A DNA stretch of 64,000 nucleotides from an uncultured Aquimarina sp. (GTDB lineage: Bacteria > Bacteroidota > Bacteroidia > Flavobacteriales > Flavobacteriaceae), in assembly GCA_947498455.1 (NCBI GenBank), contig CANMKK010000013.1, positions 1 to 64,000 of the forward strand, written 5' to 3'. Within the stretch, counting starts at the first letter, position 1, and each line of letters begins with the position of its first letter. Below are positions 36,110 through 45,890 of the stretch, piece after piece. A model generated the notes under the pieces. That model was not told where the DNA came from. It saw nothing but the letters and a program-made list of their open reading frames with translations, and did no database searches. Both the position numbers and the translations under genes were made by a program.

Positions 36110-37318
36110 ATGAAGTCATTATTTTGTTTTTTAGTAGCCCTCTTTTTTATCTCTACTATTAGCGCGCAAAGCATTTATGAAGCCGGATATTTTATTGATA
36201 ACAATGGACAACGTAAAGAATGCTTAATAAAAAAATTACCATGGAAAAACAACCCTGTAGAATTCGAATGGAAAAAAACCATTTCTTCTTCTCCAAAAAA
36301 GGAGAGCATTGAAGATATCAAAGAATTTGGAGTAGGAGAAGATTATGTGTTTAAAAGGTATATTTTACGATTTGATCTAAAAGGAGACAATCTTGGTAGA
36401 GCAACCAAATCTGAAGAACCCGATTTACAAATCCGAAAAATTTATTTACGAATAATCCTTAAAAGTAAAGTAACTCTTTATCAATATTCTGAAAGTAATG
36501 TTCATCGCTTTTTTTATACAAGCCCGGATACTGCCTATCCAGAATTACTATTATATAAAGTTTATTACACTCCCGATGAAACAGAAAAACCTGGAGAAAA
36601 AATCATCCCTCATGAAAACAATACCTATAAGGATCAATTACGAAAAAAATTTAATTGCAAAAATCAAGATGTAAGCAAATTAACCTATACGCAAACGGAT
36701 CTAAAAAAATATTTCAAAAAATATAATGAATGTAAAGGGTATAAAATTGAATACAATACCCGTAAAAAAATTAACCAAACAAGGATTGGTATTGTTGGAG
36801 CAGCAGATTTAATTAGTTTTTCACATCCTTCTGACATTCCGGGAGCTACAGAAGATGTAGTATATGAAAATCTAATTGCTCCAAGATACGGTATTTATAT
36901 AGAATCCTTTATTCCCTTTACCAAAGTCGATTTAAGCTTTTTTCTGGAAGCGACATATAAATCATTTACTGCCGAGGCAACTGATCCATTGGTTTCCAAC
37001 ATTATTTATACATTAGATTATAAAAGTGCGAATGTAGCATTTGCACCAAGATTTCATATATATTTAAGCTCTAAATTCGAATTGTTTCTTGAAGGAGGTA
37101 TCACGGCAGATTTTGATTTAGGAACCGAATCCAGTGAATTTGAGGAAAATGAAATAGAAAATATTACTACAGACTATTTTTATGGAGGGGGTATAGGTGC
37201 TGGCCGTTTTAAAATAGGAGTTAGACAATACACCAGTAAAAACATCTCTAAAAGCACTAGAATACCTGATTCTAATCTTAAAAATACTAGTATATATCTA
37301 TCTGTAAACTTGTTTTAA
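36110..37318 (+). CDS. Hypothetical outer-membrane beta-barrel protein
   Basis: This 402-residue protein has a signal peptide (FCFLVALFFISTISAQS). The N-terminal half has a domain starting YEAGYFIDNNGQRKECLI, seen in many flavobacterial surface proteins. The C-terminal half from about residue 215 is a porin-like barrel (GIVGAADLIS, KVDLSFFLEATYKSF, FELFLEGGI, YFYGGGIGAGRFKIGVRQY) ending with aromatic Phe, as outer-membrane proteins do. Function is unknown. A promoter -7 box lies 29 bases upstream, and no operon partner follows. Confidence 0.8.
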   Translation: MKSLFCFLVALFFISTISAQSIYEAGYFIDNNGQRKECLIKKLPWKNNPVEFEWKKTISSSPKKESIEDIKEFGVGEDYVFKRYILRFDLKGDNLGRATKSEEPDLQIRKIYLRIILKSKVTLYQYSESNVHRFFYTSPDTAYPELLLYKVYYTPDETEKPGEKIIPHENNTYKDQLRKKFNCKNQDVSKLTYTQTDLKKYFKKYNECKGYKIEYNTRKKINQTRIGIVGAADLISFSHPSDIPGATEDVVYENLIAPRYGIYIESFIPFTKVDLSFFLEATYKSFTAEATDPLVSNIIYTLDYKSANVAFAPRFHIYLSSKFELFLEGGITADFDLGTESSEFEENEIENITTDYFYGGGIGAGRFKIGVRQYTSKNISKSTRIPDSNLKNTSIYLSVNLF

Positions 37319-37585
37319 AAAAGGAAATAATAAACTACCTCTACGCAAGGATACGAGACATTCAATAGAAGAAGGCTTTTTTAATGAAAATCATAGATTT
37401 TCAAGTTTTCCTATTCATACGAAACAAGCTTAGGGAATTGAACCCACAGAGAGAAACCATAAGCTATAGTGTATCAAACACATACACCATGATTCCAATC
37501 AACTCAAAGAGTGATTTATACAAAATAAGCATAGGTTGTATACACCTAAAAAAATATTTTCGACAAACCAACCTAATCAAAATGA

Positions 37586-39793
37586 TTAATTAGCGACATC
37601 ACTTATAAACTTAATTCGATATAATCTAAGCTCTTCATCATCATAATCACCGTCAAACTCATCAATTGCTTGGTCTATTTTATCATTTTCAGCTTCTAAA
37701 AAATAATCATGGATCTCTTCCTGTTGATCTTCATCTAAAATATCATCAATCCAATAATTAATATTTAATTTGGTTCCGCTATAGACAATAGCCTCCATCT
37801 CTTTGATAAAAGCGTTCATATCCATACCCTTAGCTGCTGCAATATCATCTAATCGTAATTTACGATCTACATTTTGAATAATATAGAGCTTCAATCCACT
37901 ATTAGCTCCCGTACTTTTTACAACAAAATCATCGGGTCGCACTATATCATTTTCTTCAACATATTTAGCGATGAGGGCTACAAACTCCTTACCATATTTT
38001 TTGGCTTTACCCTCTCCTACTCCATGTACATTACCCAGCTCCTCAATAGTAACTGGATACTTCAAAGCCATATCTTCTAAAGATGGATCTTGGAATACTA
38101 CGAAAGGAGGAACGCCTAATTTTTTCGCAACGCTTTTTCTTAAGTCTTTAAGTATTGCAACCAATTTATCATCTACACCGCCTCCTTTAGCACCTGTTTT
38201 CCCAACAGTAACAATAGTATCATCTACAGTTTCATTATATACATGATCTTCTGTCATCATAAAACTAGAAGGAGCTTTTATATACTCTTTACCTTCTTTT
38301 GTTATTCTGATAACTCCATATGTTTCTATATCCTTTTTTAGCAATCCAGATACTAATACCTGACGAATTAGCGCCATCCAATACTTATCTTCTTTATATT
38401 TCCCATTACCGAAAAAAGGTTGCTCATGGGTTTTATGCGAAATAATAAGTGCATTGCTCTTACCTATAAGAGTGCTTACCAAGTCTCTGGATTTATATAT
38501 TTCTCCTGTTTTACTTACTACTTTAAGCAATAACACCACTTCATCTTTAGCCTCATGTTTTTTCTTTGGATTACGGACATTATCATCCATATCCGCTCCT
38601 TCTCCATGAACATCATCAAACTCCTCACCGAAATAATGTAATATAAATTTACGTCTGGAAATCGAGGTTTCTGCAAATGCAACTACTTCTTGTAAGAGTG
38701 CATGTCCTATTTCCTGTTCTGCGACAGGTTTCCCACTCATAAACTTCTCTAGTTTTTCTATGTCTTTATATGCATAATATGCTAGACAATGACCTTCTCC
38801 TCCATCTCGACCGGCACGACCTGTCTCTTGATAATAACTTTCTATGCTTTTAGGAATATCATGATGGATCACAAAACGCACATCCGGTTTATCAATTCCC
38901 ATCCCAAATGCAATTGTTGCCACTACAACATCAGCATCTTCCATCAGGAACATATCCTGATGTTTTGCTCTTGTTTTAGCATCCAACCCTGCATGATAAG
39001 GAACTGCTTTTACTCCATTCACTTCTAGTGTTTGTGCTAACTCTTCTACACGTTTTCTGCTCAAACAATATACAATACCACTTTTACCGCTATTTTGTTT
39101 TACAAAACGGATAATATCAGCATCTACATTTTTTGTTTTTGGACGTATTTCATAGAATAAATTAGGACGGTTAAAAGAAGCCTTATAAGTCGTAGCACTG
39201 CTCATTGCCAAATTTTTAAGAATATCCTCTTGAACTTTTGGCGTTGCTGTTGCTGTCAACCCTATGATAGGAATATCTTCTCCTATTCGTTTTATTATGT
39301 TTCTTAAATTTCTGTATTCTGGTCTAAAGTCATGTCCCCATTCACTTATACAGTGTGCCTCATCTACTGCCAAAAAAGAAATTTTCTGTTCTTTTAAAAA
39401 ATCTACATATTCCTCTTTGGTCAATGACTCTGGTGCAACATATATAAGTTTTGTTACTCCATTGACGATATCATCTTTTACCTTTTTAACTTCGGATTTA
39501 TTAAGAGACGAATTTAATACATGGGCTATCCCTTCTTCAGAAGAAATGCTTCGGATAGCGTCTACTTGATTTTTCATTAATGCAATAAGTGGGGAAACAA
39601 CAATTGCTGTTCCCTCACACATCAAAGCAGGCAGTTGGTAACAAAGGGATTTACCACCTCCTGTAGGCATGATCACAAATGTATTTTCTTTATTAAGGAT
39701 ACTTCTAATTACCTTCTCCTGTAACCCTCTAAATTGACTAAAACCAAAGTACTTCTTTAAAGATCCTTGTAAGTCGATTTCTTTCAAACTCAT
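37586..39793 (-). CDS. recQ: ATP-dependent DNA helicase RecQ
   Basis: The 735-residue protein has a superfamily 2 helicase core: Q-motif region FRGLQEKVI, Walker A MPTGGGKSLCYQLP, DEAH box LAVDEAHCISEWGHDFRPEY, and motif VI YYQETGRAGRDG. An RQC-type winged helix follows (HYFGEEFD at the zinc region, although the usual Cys cluster is not obvious), then an HRDC domain near residues 530-610. It unwinds 3'-5' in recombination and repair. It is transcribed towards the outer-membrane protein gene and divergent from kdsD. Confidence 0.95.
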   Translation of the reverse strand: MSLKEIDLQGSLKKYFGFSQFRGLQEKVIRSILNKENTFVIMPTGGGKSLCYQLPALMCEGTAIVVSPLIALMKNQVDAIRSISSEEGIAHVLNSSLNKSEVKKVKDDIVNGVTKLIYVAPESLTKEEYVDFLKEQKISFLAVDEAHCISEWGHDFRPEYRNLRNIIKRIGEDIPIIGLTATATPKVQEDILKNLAMSSATTYKASFNRPNLFYEIRPKTKNVDADIIRFVKQNSGKSGIVYCLSRKRVEELAQTLEVNGVKAVPYHAGLDAKTRAKHQDMFLMEDADVVVATIAFGMGIDKPDVRFVIHHDIPKSIESYYQETGRAGRDGGEGHCLAYYAYKDIEKLEKFMSGKPVAEQEIGHALLQEVVAFAETSISRRKFILHYFGEEFDDVHGEGADMDDNVRNPKKKHEAKDEVVLLLKVVSKTGEIYKSRDLVSTLIGKSNALIISHKTHEQPFFGNGKYKEDKYWMALIRQVLVSGLLKKDIETYGVIRITKEGKEYIKAPSSFMMTEDHVYNETVDDTIVTVGKTGAKGGGVDDKLVAILKDLRKSVAKKLGVPPFVVFQDPSLEDMALKYPVTIEELGNVHGVGEGKAKKYGKEFVALIAKYVEENDIVRPDDFVVKSTGANSGLKLYIIQNVDRKLRLDDIAAAKGMDMNAFIKEMEAIVYSGTKLNINYWIDDILDEDQQEEIHDYFLEAENDKIDQAIDEFDGDYDDEELRLYRIKFISDVAN

Positions 39794-39973
39794 TAAATCA
39801 TTTAACTTTTATATTCCAACTAATTCAAAAATTGCTAACACTTATACCATATTTCCCCAATTCTGGTATAGTGGATCGTTCTATATTTTCTAATTTTAAA
39901 AGTCCCAAAGATAAACAAAGCCTATATTAATAAGCTTTTTTTTTGAGCTATTTAATATTCATAAGGTATTACA

Positions 39974-39981
39974 TACCTTTG
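39974..39981 (+). promoter_or_regulatory. -7 box for the kdsD-tatC operon
   Basis: TACCTTTG matches TAnnTTTG and lies 54 bases before the TTG start of kdsD. It forms the right arm of a small palindrome (AAGGTA...TACCTT at 39963-39979). Confidence 0.55.
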
Positions 39982-40035
39982 CATAATTAAAGATAATAAA
40001 ATCTTTAAAATTATAACACGCAAATTTCGTAAATT

Positions 40036-41001
40036 TTGAACACAAAAGATACTATTATTTCATTTGCCCAAAAAACTGTTAATGAAGAAGCTAAGGCGAT
40101 CGCAAACCTAGAACATCTAATTGATCAAGAATTTGCTGAAGCTGTTCGGACTATACATGACTCTAAAGGAAGAGTAATTATTACTGGAATCGGTAAGAGC
40201 GCCATAATTGCCTCAAAAATAGTAGCAACCATGAACTCTACGGGTACACCAGCCGTTTTTATGCACGCTGCAGATGCTATACACGGGGACTTAGGTAACA
40301 TCCTTACTAATGACGTGGTAATATGTATATCTAAAAGTGGGAATACTCCAGAAATCAAAGTTCTTGTTCCACTGATCAAAAACTTTAACAATACTTTAAT
40401 TGGTATCACATCCAATAAAGAGTCTTTTTTGGGAAAAGAAGCCGATTATGTATTGAATGCTTTCGTAGAAAAAGAGGCTTGTCCTAATAACTTAGCACCT
40501 ACAACAAGTACAACTGCTCAATTGGTTATTGGTGATGCCGTAGCTGTCTGTTTGTTACACTTAAAAGGGTTTTCTAGCAAAGATTTTGCAAAATACCACC
40601 CTGGAGGTGCATTAGGAAAGAAATTATACCTTAGAGTAAGCGATATTACGTCTGTAAATCAAAAACCAGAAGTAGCTTCGGATGCTACAATTAATAAAGT
40701 GATTGTAGAAATGACAGAAAAAAGACTCGGAGCAACTGCCGTTACAGAAAATAATAAAATTATTGGAATTATTACCGACGGAGATTTAAGGCGTATGCTA
40801 ACAACTAATACAAATTTTGATGGACTGACGGCCAAAGATATTATGTCTCCCAACCCTAAGCGAATTGAAAATGATGCAATGGCTGTTGATGCCTTGGACA
40901 AATTAGAAGAATACGGAATATCCCAATTATTGGCAGAGGAAAAAGGAAACTATGCTGGATTATTACATATTCACGATTTAATGAGAGAAGGTATATTATA
41001 A
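40036..41001 (+). CDS. kdsD: D-arabinose 5-phosphate isomerase (KpsF/GutQ family)
   Basis: The 321-residue protein begins at a TTG codon (MNTKDTIISFAQ); no better ATG precedes the SIS domain. Residues about 30-175 form the SIS sugar isomerase (VIITGIGKSAIIASKIVATM, CISKSGNTPEIKVLVPL, KYHPGGALGK), and two CBS domains occupy 205-320. It converts ribulose-5-P to arabinose-5-P for Kdo and LPS synthesis in the cytoplasm. Its stop overlaps the tatC start (TAATG), and the gene precedes tatC and the CMD gene in one operon. Confidence 0.95.
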   Translation: MNTKDTIISFAQKTVNEEAKAIANLEHLIDQEFAEAVRTIHDSKGRVIITGIGKSAIIASKIVATMNSTGTPAVFMHAADAIHGDLGNILTNDVVICISKSGNTPEIKVLVPLIKNFNNTLIGITSNKESFLGKEADYVLNAFVEKEACPNNLAPTTSTTAQLVIGDAVAVCLLHLKGFSSKDFAKYHPGGALGKKLYLRVSDITSVNQKPEVASDATINKVIVEMTEKRLGATAVTENNKIIGIITDGDLRRMLTTNTNFDGLTAKDIMSPNPKRIENDAMAVDALDKLEEYGISQLLAEEKGNYAGLLHIHDLMREGIL

Positions 41002-41834
41002 TGGAGAATAGTAGTAAAAAGGATCCACAATCCATGTCTTTCTTGGATCATCTGGAAGAATTACGATGGCATATGATCAGAGCAACTTTAGCAGTTCTCA
41101 TAGCCGCTGTAGCTGCTTTCATTGCTAAGGAGTTTATATTTGATGTATTAATTTTTGGGCCTAAAAAACCTGATTTCCCTACATATAACGGGCTATGTAA
41201 TTTATCAAAGTTATTGGGACTAGATGAAAGTCTATGCTTCAAAGAATTACCATTTAGTGTGCAAAGTAGAAAAGTTGCAGGGCAATTTTCTGTGCATATC
41301 TGGACGTCTATCACGGCTGGATTCATTGTTGCTTTTCCTTATGTTATCTATGAATTTTGGAAATTTATAGCTCCTGCAATGTATGACAAAGAACGTAAGT
41401 ACTCTAAAGGGTTTATTATCATTTGCTCTTTTTTATTTTTTTTAGGTGTTCTTTTTGGGTATTACATAATTACTCCTCTATCTATTAATTTTCTAGGAGG
41501 ATATCAGGTAAGTAAAGAAGTACTTAATGAATTCGATATTGATAGTTATATCGGATTAGTAAGAGCTTCAGTTATTGCCTGTGGATTAATTTTTGAATTA
41601 CCAGTGATCATGTTTTTCTTAACTAAAGTAGGGCTGGTCACTCCAGAGTTTTTAAAAAAATACAGAAAGTTTGCATTAGTAATCGTACTAATCCTATCTG
41701 CCATTATTACTCCTCCGGACATTGCAAGTCAAATTATCGTTGCCATCCCCATTCTTATATTATATGAAGTAAGTATCTTTATTTCAAAAATGGTTATCAA
41801 AAAACAAAACAAACAACTAAGTAAACATACATAA
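41001..41834 (+). CDS. tatC: Sec-independent protein translocase TatC
   Basis: The 277-residue protein has the TatC N-terminus SFLDHLEELRWHMIRA with the conserved Glu/Arg for twin-arginine recognition, six predicted membrane helices, and the YEFWKFIAPAMYDKERKY loop. It carries the insert between the first two helices seen in Bacteroidota. It forms the Tat substrate receptor with TatA in the inner membrane. One-base overlaps with kdsD upstream and the CMD gene downstream indicate translational coupling. No tatA is in the window. Confidence 0.96.
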   Translation: MENSSKKDPQSMSFLDHLEELRWHMIRATLAVLIAAVAAFIAKEFIFDVLIFGPKKPDFPTYNGLCNLSKLLGLDESLCFKELPFSVQSRKVAGQFSVHIWTSITAGFIVAFPYVIYEFWKFIAPAMYDKERKYSKGFIIICSFLFFLGVLFGYYIITPLSINFLGGYQVSKEVLNEFDIDSYIGLVRASVIACGLIFELPVIMFFLTKVGLVTPEFLKKYRKFALVIVLILSAIITPPDIASQIIVAIPILILYEVSIFISKMVIKKQNKQLSKHT

Positions 41835-42190
41835 TGAGTGATATAGTTGACGAATTCAATGTTTATAGAGAGAAAATGAATTCTCGTATTCTCGAAGATA
41901 ATAATAAGATTATCAAAAGAATATTTAATCTGGATACTAATGCGTTTATGGAAGGTGCCCTAAACGTAAAAACCAAAGAATTACTAGGATTAGTAGCTTC
42001 TACTGTACTACGATGTGATGATTGTGTAAAATATCATTTAGAAACCTGTTATAAAGAAGGGTTGTCAAAAGAAGAGGTTGTAGAAACACTTGGGATTGCT
42101 ACATTAATAGGAGGAACTATTGTAATTCCACATTTGCGTCGTGCCTATGAGTTCTGGGATGCCCTAGAAAACAAACAACTAGAATCTTAA
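41834..42190 (+). CDS. Carboxymuconolactone decarboxylase family protein (AhpD-like)
   Basis: The 118-residue protein has the AhpD-like motif CDDCVKYHLE (CxxC and His), with the helical context LGLVASTVLRCDD and EEVVETLGIATLIGGTIVIPH. Such proteins are small helical oxidoreductases or decarboxylases; a redox role is more likely given the CxxC. It is the third member of the coupled kdsD-tatC operon, an order I recall as common in Flavobacteriia. Confidence 0.93.
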   Translation: MSDIVDEFNVYREKMNSRILEDNNKIIKRIFNLDTNAFMEGALNVKTKELLGLVASTVLRCDDCVKYHLETCYKEGLSKEEVVETLGIATLIGGTIVIPHLRRAYEFWDALENKQLES

Positions 42191-42415
42191 TGTTCATACA
42201 TAAAAATAAAAACATAGTAAAAGTATAAATCATAGCTATTTTACTGGTAATCCCTAATTCACAAAGATTAATGTAAATTTACCGTCCAAACTAGCAACGA
42301 TAAAAAAATAAAGAAGTCATTCTAATACGAAGTAGGCCATAACAATGAAAGTGATACCAACTAAAAGAGTTTTGGCGATTCCATCTGACATTAGATAACA
42401 ATAAGAAACATACAG

Positions 42416-43156
42416 ATGAAACTAAGAGCGGATAATTTAATCAAATCATACAAAGGTCGAAAAGTAGTAAAAGGAATTTCTCTAGAAGTAAACCAAGGAG
42501 AGATTGTAGGGCTTTTAGGCCCTAACGGTGCTGGTAAGACTACTTCATTTTATATGATTGTAGGTTTGGTAAAGCCTAATGGAGGAAAAATCTCATTAGA
42601 CAGTACAGATATCACCAAATATCCTATGTACAAACGTGCTCAAAATGGTATTGGTTACTTAGCTCAGGAAGCTTCGGTTTTTAGAAAACTGAGTATCGAA
42701 GATAATATTCTTAGTGTTCTTCAATTAACCAAGTTATCTAAAAAAGAACAACTTCATAAAATGGAATCTCTAATTGAGGAGTTTGGACTGGGGCATATCC
42801 GCACAAACAGAGGTGATCTTTTAAGTGGTGGAGAACGACGTAGAACAGAGATCGCAAGAGCTCTAGCAACAGATCCTAATTTTATATTATTAGATGAACC
42901 TTTTGCCGGTGTAGATCCCGTAGCTGTGGAAGATATCCAACGTATTGTGGCACAACTTAAGAATAAAAATATTGGTATCCTTATCACGGATCATAATGTA
43001 CAAGAAACATTAGCCATCACAGATAGAACGTATCTTATGTTTGAAGGAAGTATCCTAAAAGCGGGCATCCCAGAAGAACTTGCAGAGGATGAAATGGTAC
43101 GTAAAGTATACCTCGGTCAGAATTTTGAACTTAGAAAAAAGAAATTGGACTTCTAA
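42416..43156 (+). CDS. lptB: LPS export ABC transporter ATP-binding protein LptB
   Basis: The 246-residue ATPase has Walker A LGPNGAGKTTSFY, signature LLSGGERRRTEIARAL, Walker B FILLDEPFAGVDPVAVEDI and the LptB-typical KVYLGQNFELRKKK tail. With LptFG it extracts lipopolysaccharide from the inner membrane. It lies 225 bases after the kdsD-tatC-CMD operon, which also serves envelope biogenesis. No gene is seen in the gap. Confidence 0.95.
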   Translation: MKLRADNLIKSYKGRKVVKGISLEVNQGEIVGLLGPNGAGKTTSFYMIVGLVKPNGGKISLDSTDITKYPMYKRAQNGIGYLAQEASVFRKLSIEDNILSVLQLTKLSKKEQLHKMESLIEEFGLGHIRTNRGDLLSGGERRRTEIARALATDPNFILLDEPFAGVDPVAVEDIQRIVAQLKNKNIGILITDHNVQETLAITDRTYLMFEGSILKAGIPEELAEDEMVRKVYLGQNFELRKKKLDF

Positions 43157-43226
43157 ATAGCAGCACTCAAAACCATAAAAAGTCATACTTTTTATAAATA
43201 CGTATCATTATACCATTTCATTATTC

Positions 43227-43871
43227 ATGATGTCAGAAAAACTGGATGTATTAATTATAAGTTCTAGTCAACGTAATAACTCTAATAGCTTAAAAGTATC
43301 AAACTATATACAAAAACAGATTTTTGGTTCTTCTAAGGATTTGGTTTCTTCCATATTAGACCTTTCTGATTTTCCTTTTTTATTGGATCACTATGGCATT
43401 GAAAGAAATGATCAAAAATTAGCTGCTAATAAAAAAGAAGTGTTAGATAAACTTTACACCTGTGATGCAGTAGTTTTTGTGGTTCCAGAATGGGGAGGAA
43501 TGGTTCCTCCTGCACTAGTTAATTTATTATTGCTTACCGCCAATGGTTCAGCTAATGGTTTACCTTTAGGACATAAACCTGGATTTATTGTAGGTATTTC
43601 TGCATCTGGCGGCGGAACATATCCCGTGTCTTTACTAAAAGGGTATGCAGCAAAAAACAGCCACCTAACCTGGTTACCACAACATGCGATCCTGAGCAAT
43701 ATCACAGACTTTCTTGATCATCCCTGGTCTCCTGAAAAGGACAATAGATTTTCTATAGTACAATCTCGTTTAAGGACGGGGCTACAAAGCTTAATTATAT
43801 ATGGAAATACACTAAAAAAAGTTCGTAATGAACTTGTTCTTTTATCAAAGGAACATCCATTTGGACAATAA
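43227..43871 (+). CDS. NADPH-dependent FMN reductase-like flavoprotein
   Basis: The 214-residue flavodoxin-fold protein has ISSSQRNNSNSLKVSNYI (phosphate loop for FMN), DAVVFVVPEWGGMVPPALVNLL and GISASGGGTYP. These match NAD(P)H-dependent FMN or quinone reductases. Two adjacent ATG codons (43227 and 43230) are both possible starts. It could supply reduced flavin to enzymes such as the luciferase-like monooxygenase at 13663, but there is no genetic linkage. Confidence 0.9.
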   Translation: MMSEKLDVLIISSSQRNNSNSLKVSNYIQKQIFGSSKDLVSSILDLSDFPFLLDHYGIERNDQKLAANKKEVLDKLYTCDAVVFVVPEWGGMVPPALVNLLLLTANGSANGLPLGHKPGFIVGISASGGGTYPVSLLKGYAAKNSHLTWLPQHAILSNITDFLDHPWSPEKDNRFSIVQSRLRTGLQSLIIYGNTLKKVRNELVLLSKEHPFGQ

Positions 43872-44406
43872 TACTATGCTTCACATTCTTTTGGCAGGGT
43901 TAATTTCGTAATCTTTGCTTCCTATTCATCAAAAAAAATGTTTGTTAACTCTGCCTTTGTTCACTTTTATTTAAGTTTTATAAACCAATAAGTTAAACCA
44001 CACTCCTGTATTAACGAAATAATTTTCTTTATTTTATTTCAATTTTTCCAGTAACATTTCTACCTTTTAATACATTAATATATATACTAATCTAAAAAAC
44101 AAACATTATACGAAAGACAATTTAAATTTATTAAAAGATAGTTGTTTTTTAAGAAAAAACGACTTCACAGTTTAAGTTTTTAGCTGCCTTTTTAGGCAGC
44201 TTTCTTATTTTAAAATCCCTATTATTCACAACACAAATGTTAATTTTTTAAACAACCACCATTCTTTACATCTATTTCACAAGAAATTACAAACAAAGAA
44301 GCTCTTTTCTTTATACTTTTTTAATATTTTCCTGATTTTAAGGTAACATTTATCATTCTCAAGACATAAACTAATAGAAACATTATTAATCTAAAAAACA
44401 AACAGT
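43872..44406 (+). other. Gene-free stretch with a decayed copy of the orphan peptide leader and a terminator
   Basis: TAATCTAAAAAACAAACA at about 44088-44105 is repeated exactly before the peptide gene at 44407, and similarity continues upstream (GTAACATTT). At the position of the start codon the first copy has ATA instead of ATG, and a stop follows after five codons. A hairpin AGCTGCCT/AGGCAGCT (44182-44201) followed by TTTCTTATTTT acts as a plus-strand terminator. This looks like a dead paralogue of the next gene that keeps its promoter region and terminator. Confidence 0.5.
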
Positions 44407-44577
44407 ATGTTAAAAAACATTTTAAGTTTACAAAACGTAACAAAGTTAGGTAAGGTAGCACAAACTAAAATTGCAGGAGGTACGCATCCTGAAGATCCAG
44501 GTAATCCTATTTGTAGCGCAAATTATTATTTCCTTAATCAGGTCGAAAGAGCTGTATATGACAGAGAATGTTCTTAA
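44407..44577 (+). CDS. Orphan double-glycine leader peptide 1
   Basis: This 56-residue peptide starts MLKNILSLQNVTKLGK, then VAQTKIAGG, a bacteriocin-like leader ending in GG. The mature part (THPEDPGNPICSANYYFL, then NQVERAVYDRECS) has two Cys, so one disulfide is possible. No modification enzyme is adjacent. It could be exported by a C39 transporter such as the one at 8307, 34 kb away, but this is an inference. Similar short GG peptides are frequent in Flavobacteriia and are rarely annotated because of size. Confidence 0.7.
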   Translation: MLKNILSLQNVTKLGKVAQTKIAGGTHPEDPGNPICSANYYFLNQVERAVYDRECS

Positions 44578-44776
44578 TAGCCTTTGTGCATTTTGAGTAG
44601 TGCATAAATAACAGGGTTTCTATATTAGGAATCCTGTTATTAATTTATTTATATTTCACCTACCTCGAACATCAAAAAACATCTTTACTTTTTAACATAC
44701 TTTTTACACATAACATTCAGAACCTTCAATGGAAAAAACATATTTTTAAAGATTAACAACTAGTAAACTTTAAATT

Positions 44777-44935
44777 ATGTTACAAACCATTTTAGATGTA
44801 AAAGACGTTATTGTTTTAGACAAACAACAGCAACAAAAAATTCAAGGAGGATATCCATTTGATAGTGCTTATTGTAATGCCAATCCTTTTCATCCATGTT
44901 GCCAACCATGGTCCGCTCCACCAATGTGTCCATAA
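44777..44935 (+). CDS. Orphan double-glycine leader peptide 2
   Basis: This 52-residue peptide starts MLQTILDVKDVIVLDKQQQ, then QKIQGG. The mature part (YPFDSAYCNANPFHPCCQPW, SAPPMCP) is Pro-rich with four Cys and ends MCP. The leader is the same type as peptide 1 (hydrophobic ML..IL start, Lys/Gln-rich, IxGG). It is followed by a terminator inside the end of the convergent pssA gene. No biosynthetic partners are seen nearby. Confidence 0.7.
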   Translation: MLQTILDVKDVIVLDKQQQQKIQGGYPFDSAYCNANPFHPCCQPWSAPPMCP

Positions 44936-44984
44936 GACAATAAAAATTGTATAAAATATAAAAAGTTCTTATTTTATAGAAAGT

Positions 44985-45006
44985 AAAGCGAGTTTAGGCT
45001 CGCTTT
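44985..45006. terminator. Terminator shared by orphan peptide 2 and pssA
   Basis: AAAGCGAG (44985-44992) pairs with CTCGCTTT (44999-45006) around TTTAGG, followed by TCTT. It overlaps the last codons of pssA and lies about 50 bases after the peptide stop. Confidence 0.8.
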
Positions 45007-45764
45007 TCTTGTATTGCATTATTCTCTCCTAAAAGTGACATAAAAACATAAAGAAGGATTATACAAGGTATTGCCAAAAATTTTAGTAATACAATAAGTA
45101 AGACGGTAAACAATAAAAATATATATCTGATTTTGTTCTTTCCGAAGTCCCAAGTTTTAAACTTCAATGCAAAAAGAGGAATCTCTGCATTTAACAAATA
45201 ACAGCTTATACCCGTTAACCCTAATAAAAACCATTTATTAAGAATAAAATGAGCAATCCATTCTTCTGGTTGAAAAGCAAGAATTAATGGCAAACTAATA
45301 ATTAATAGCGTATTTGCTGGTGTCGGTAATCCAATAAACGAAGTGGTCTGTCTGGTATCTATATTAAATTTTGCCAATCGATATGCAGAAGCCAATGTAA
45401 TAAGTAAACCTAACAATGGTACATAATTAGCATCTAAAACAGATGTATCTAATTCAGAACTCCACGAATCCGGAATCATATATGTAGGAGCTTTGACCAC
45501 TTGTGATAACAACTGATACATTACTACTCCCGGAACAACACCACTAGTTACCATATCAGCCAAAGAATCTAATTGCAACCCCAACTCACTTTGCACATTT
45601 AATACTCTAGCTGCAAAACCATCAAAAAAGTCAAACCCAATACCTATCATTACAAAAAGAGCTGCTTCTACCAAATCTCCTTGTATCGCAAAAATCACAG
45701 CAATACATCCAGAAAAAAGATTCAATAAAGTAATTATATTAGGTATTTGCTTTTTAAGCCACAT
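44994..45764 (-). CDS. pssA: CDP-diacylglycerol-serine O-phosphatidyltransferase
   Basis: The 256-residue membrane protein has the CDP-alcohol phosphotransferase motif DGFAARVLN...GLQLDSLAD (DGxxAR, eight residues, GxxxDxxxD) at about residues 48-70. The start PNIITLLNLFSGCIAV is typical of PssA. It makes phosphatidylserine for phosphatidylethanolamine in the inner membrane. It converges on the orphan peptide gene. Confidence 0.95.
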   Translation of the reverse strand: MWLKKQIPNIITLLNLFSGCIAVIFAIQGDLVEAALFVMIGIGFDFFDGFAARVLNVQSELGLQLDSLADMVTSGVVPGVVMYQLLSQVVKAPTYMIPDSWSSELDTSVLDANYVPLLGLLITLASAYRLAKFNIDTRQTTSFIGLPTPANTLLIISLPLILAFQPEEWIAHFILNKWFLLGLTGISCYLLNAEIPLFALKFKTWDFGKNKIRYIFLLFTVLLIVLLKFLAIPCIILLYVFMSLLGENNAIQEKRA

Positions 45765-45890
45765 AAAGTTAATTTTTGTGTAAAAATAGGAAACAATTTT
45801 CGTCTATTAACACAGACTGTACAATATGAAATGATAAATAAAGTTTATCATGTTGAAAAATAGTAGGATATTTGCCAAAAATTGCATGGA

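Noticed and set aside
37384..37593. 69-codon frame between the outer-membrane protein gene and recQ
   Set aside because: There is no family, it overlaps the recQ end, and the composition is random-like.
44994..45764. pssA as part of the orphan peptide biosynthesis
   Set aside because: It is a standard housekeeping phosphatidylserine synthase in convergent orientation; nothing links it to the peptides.
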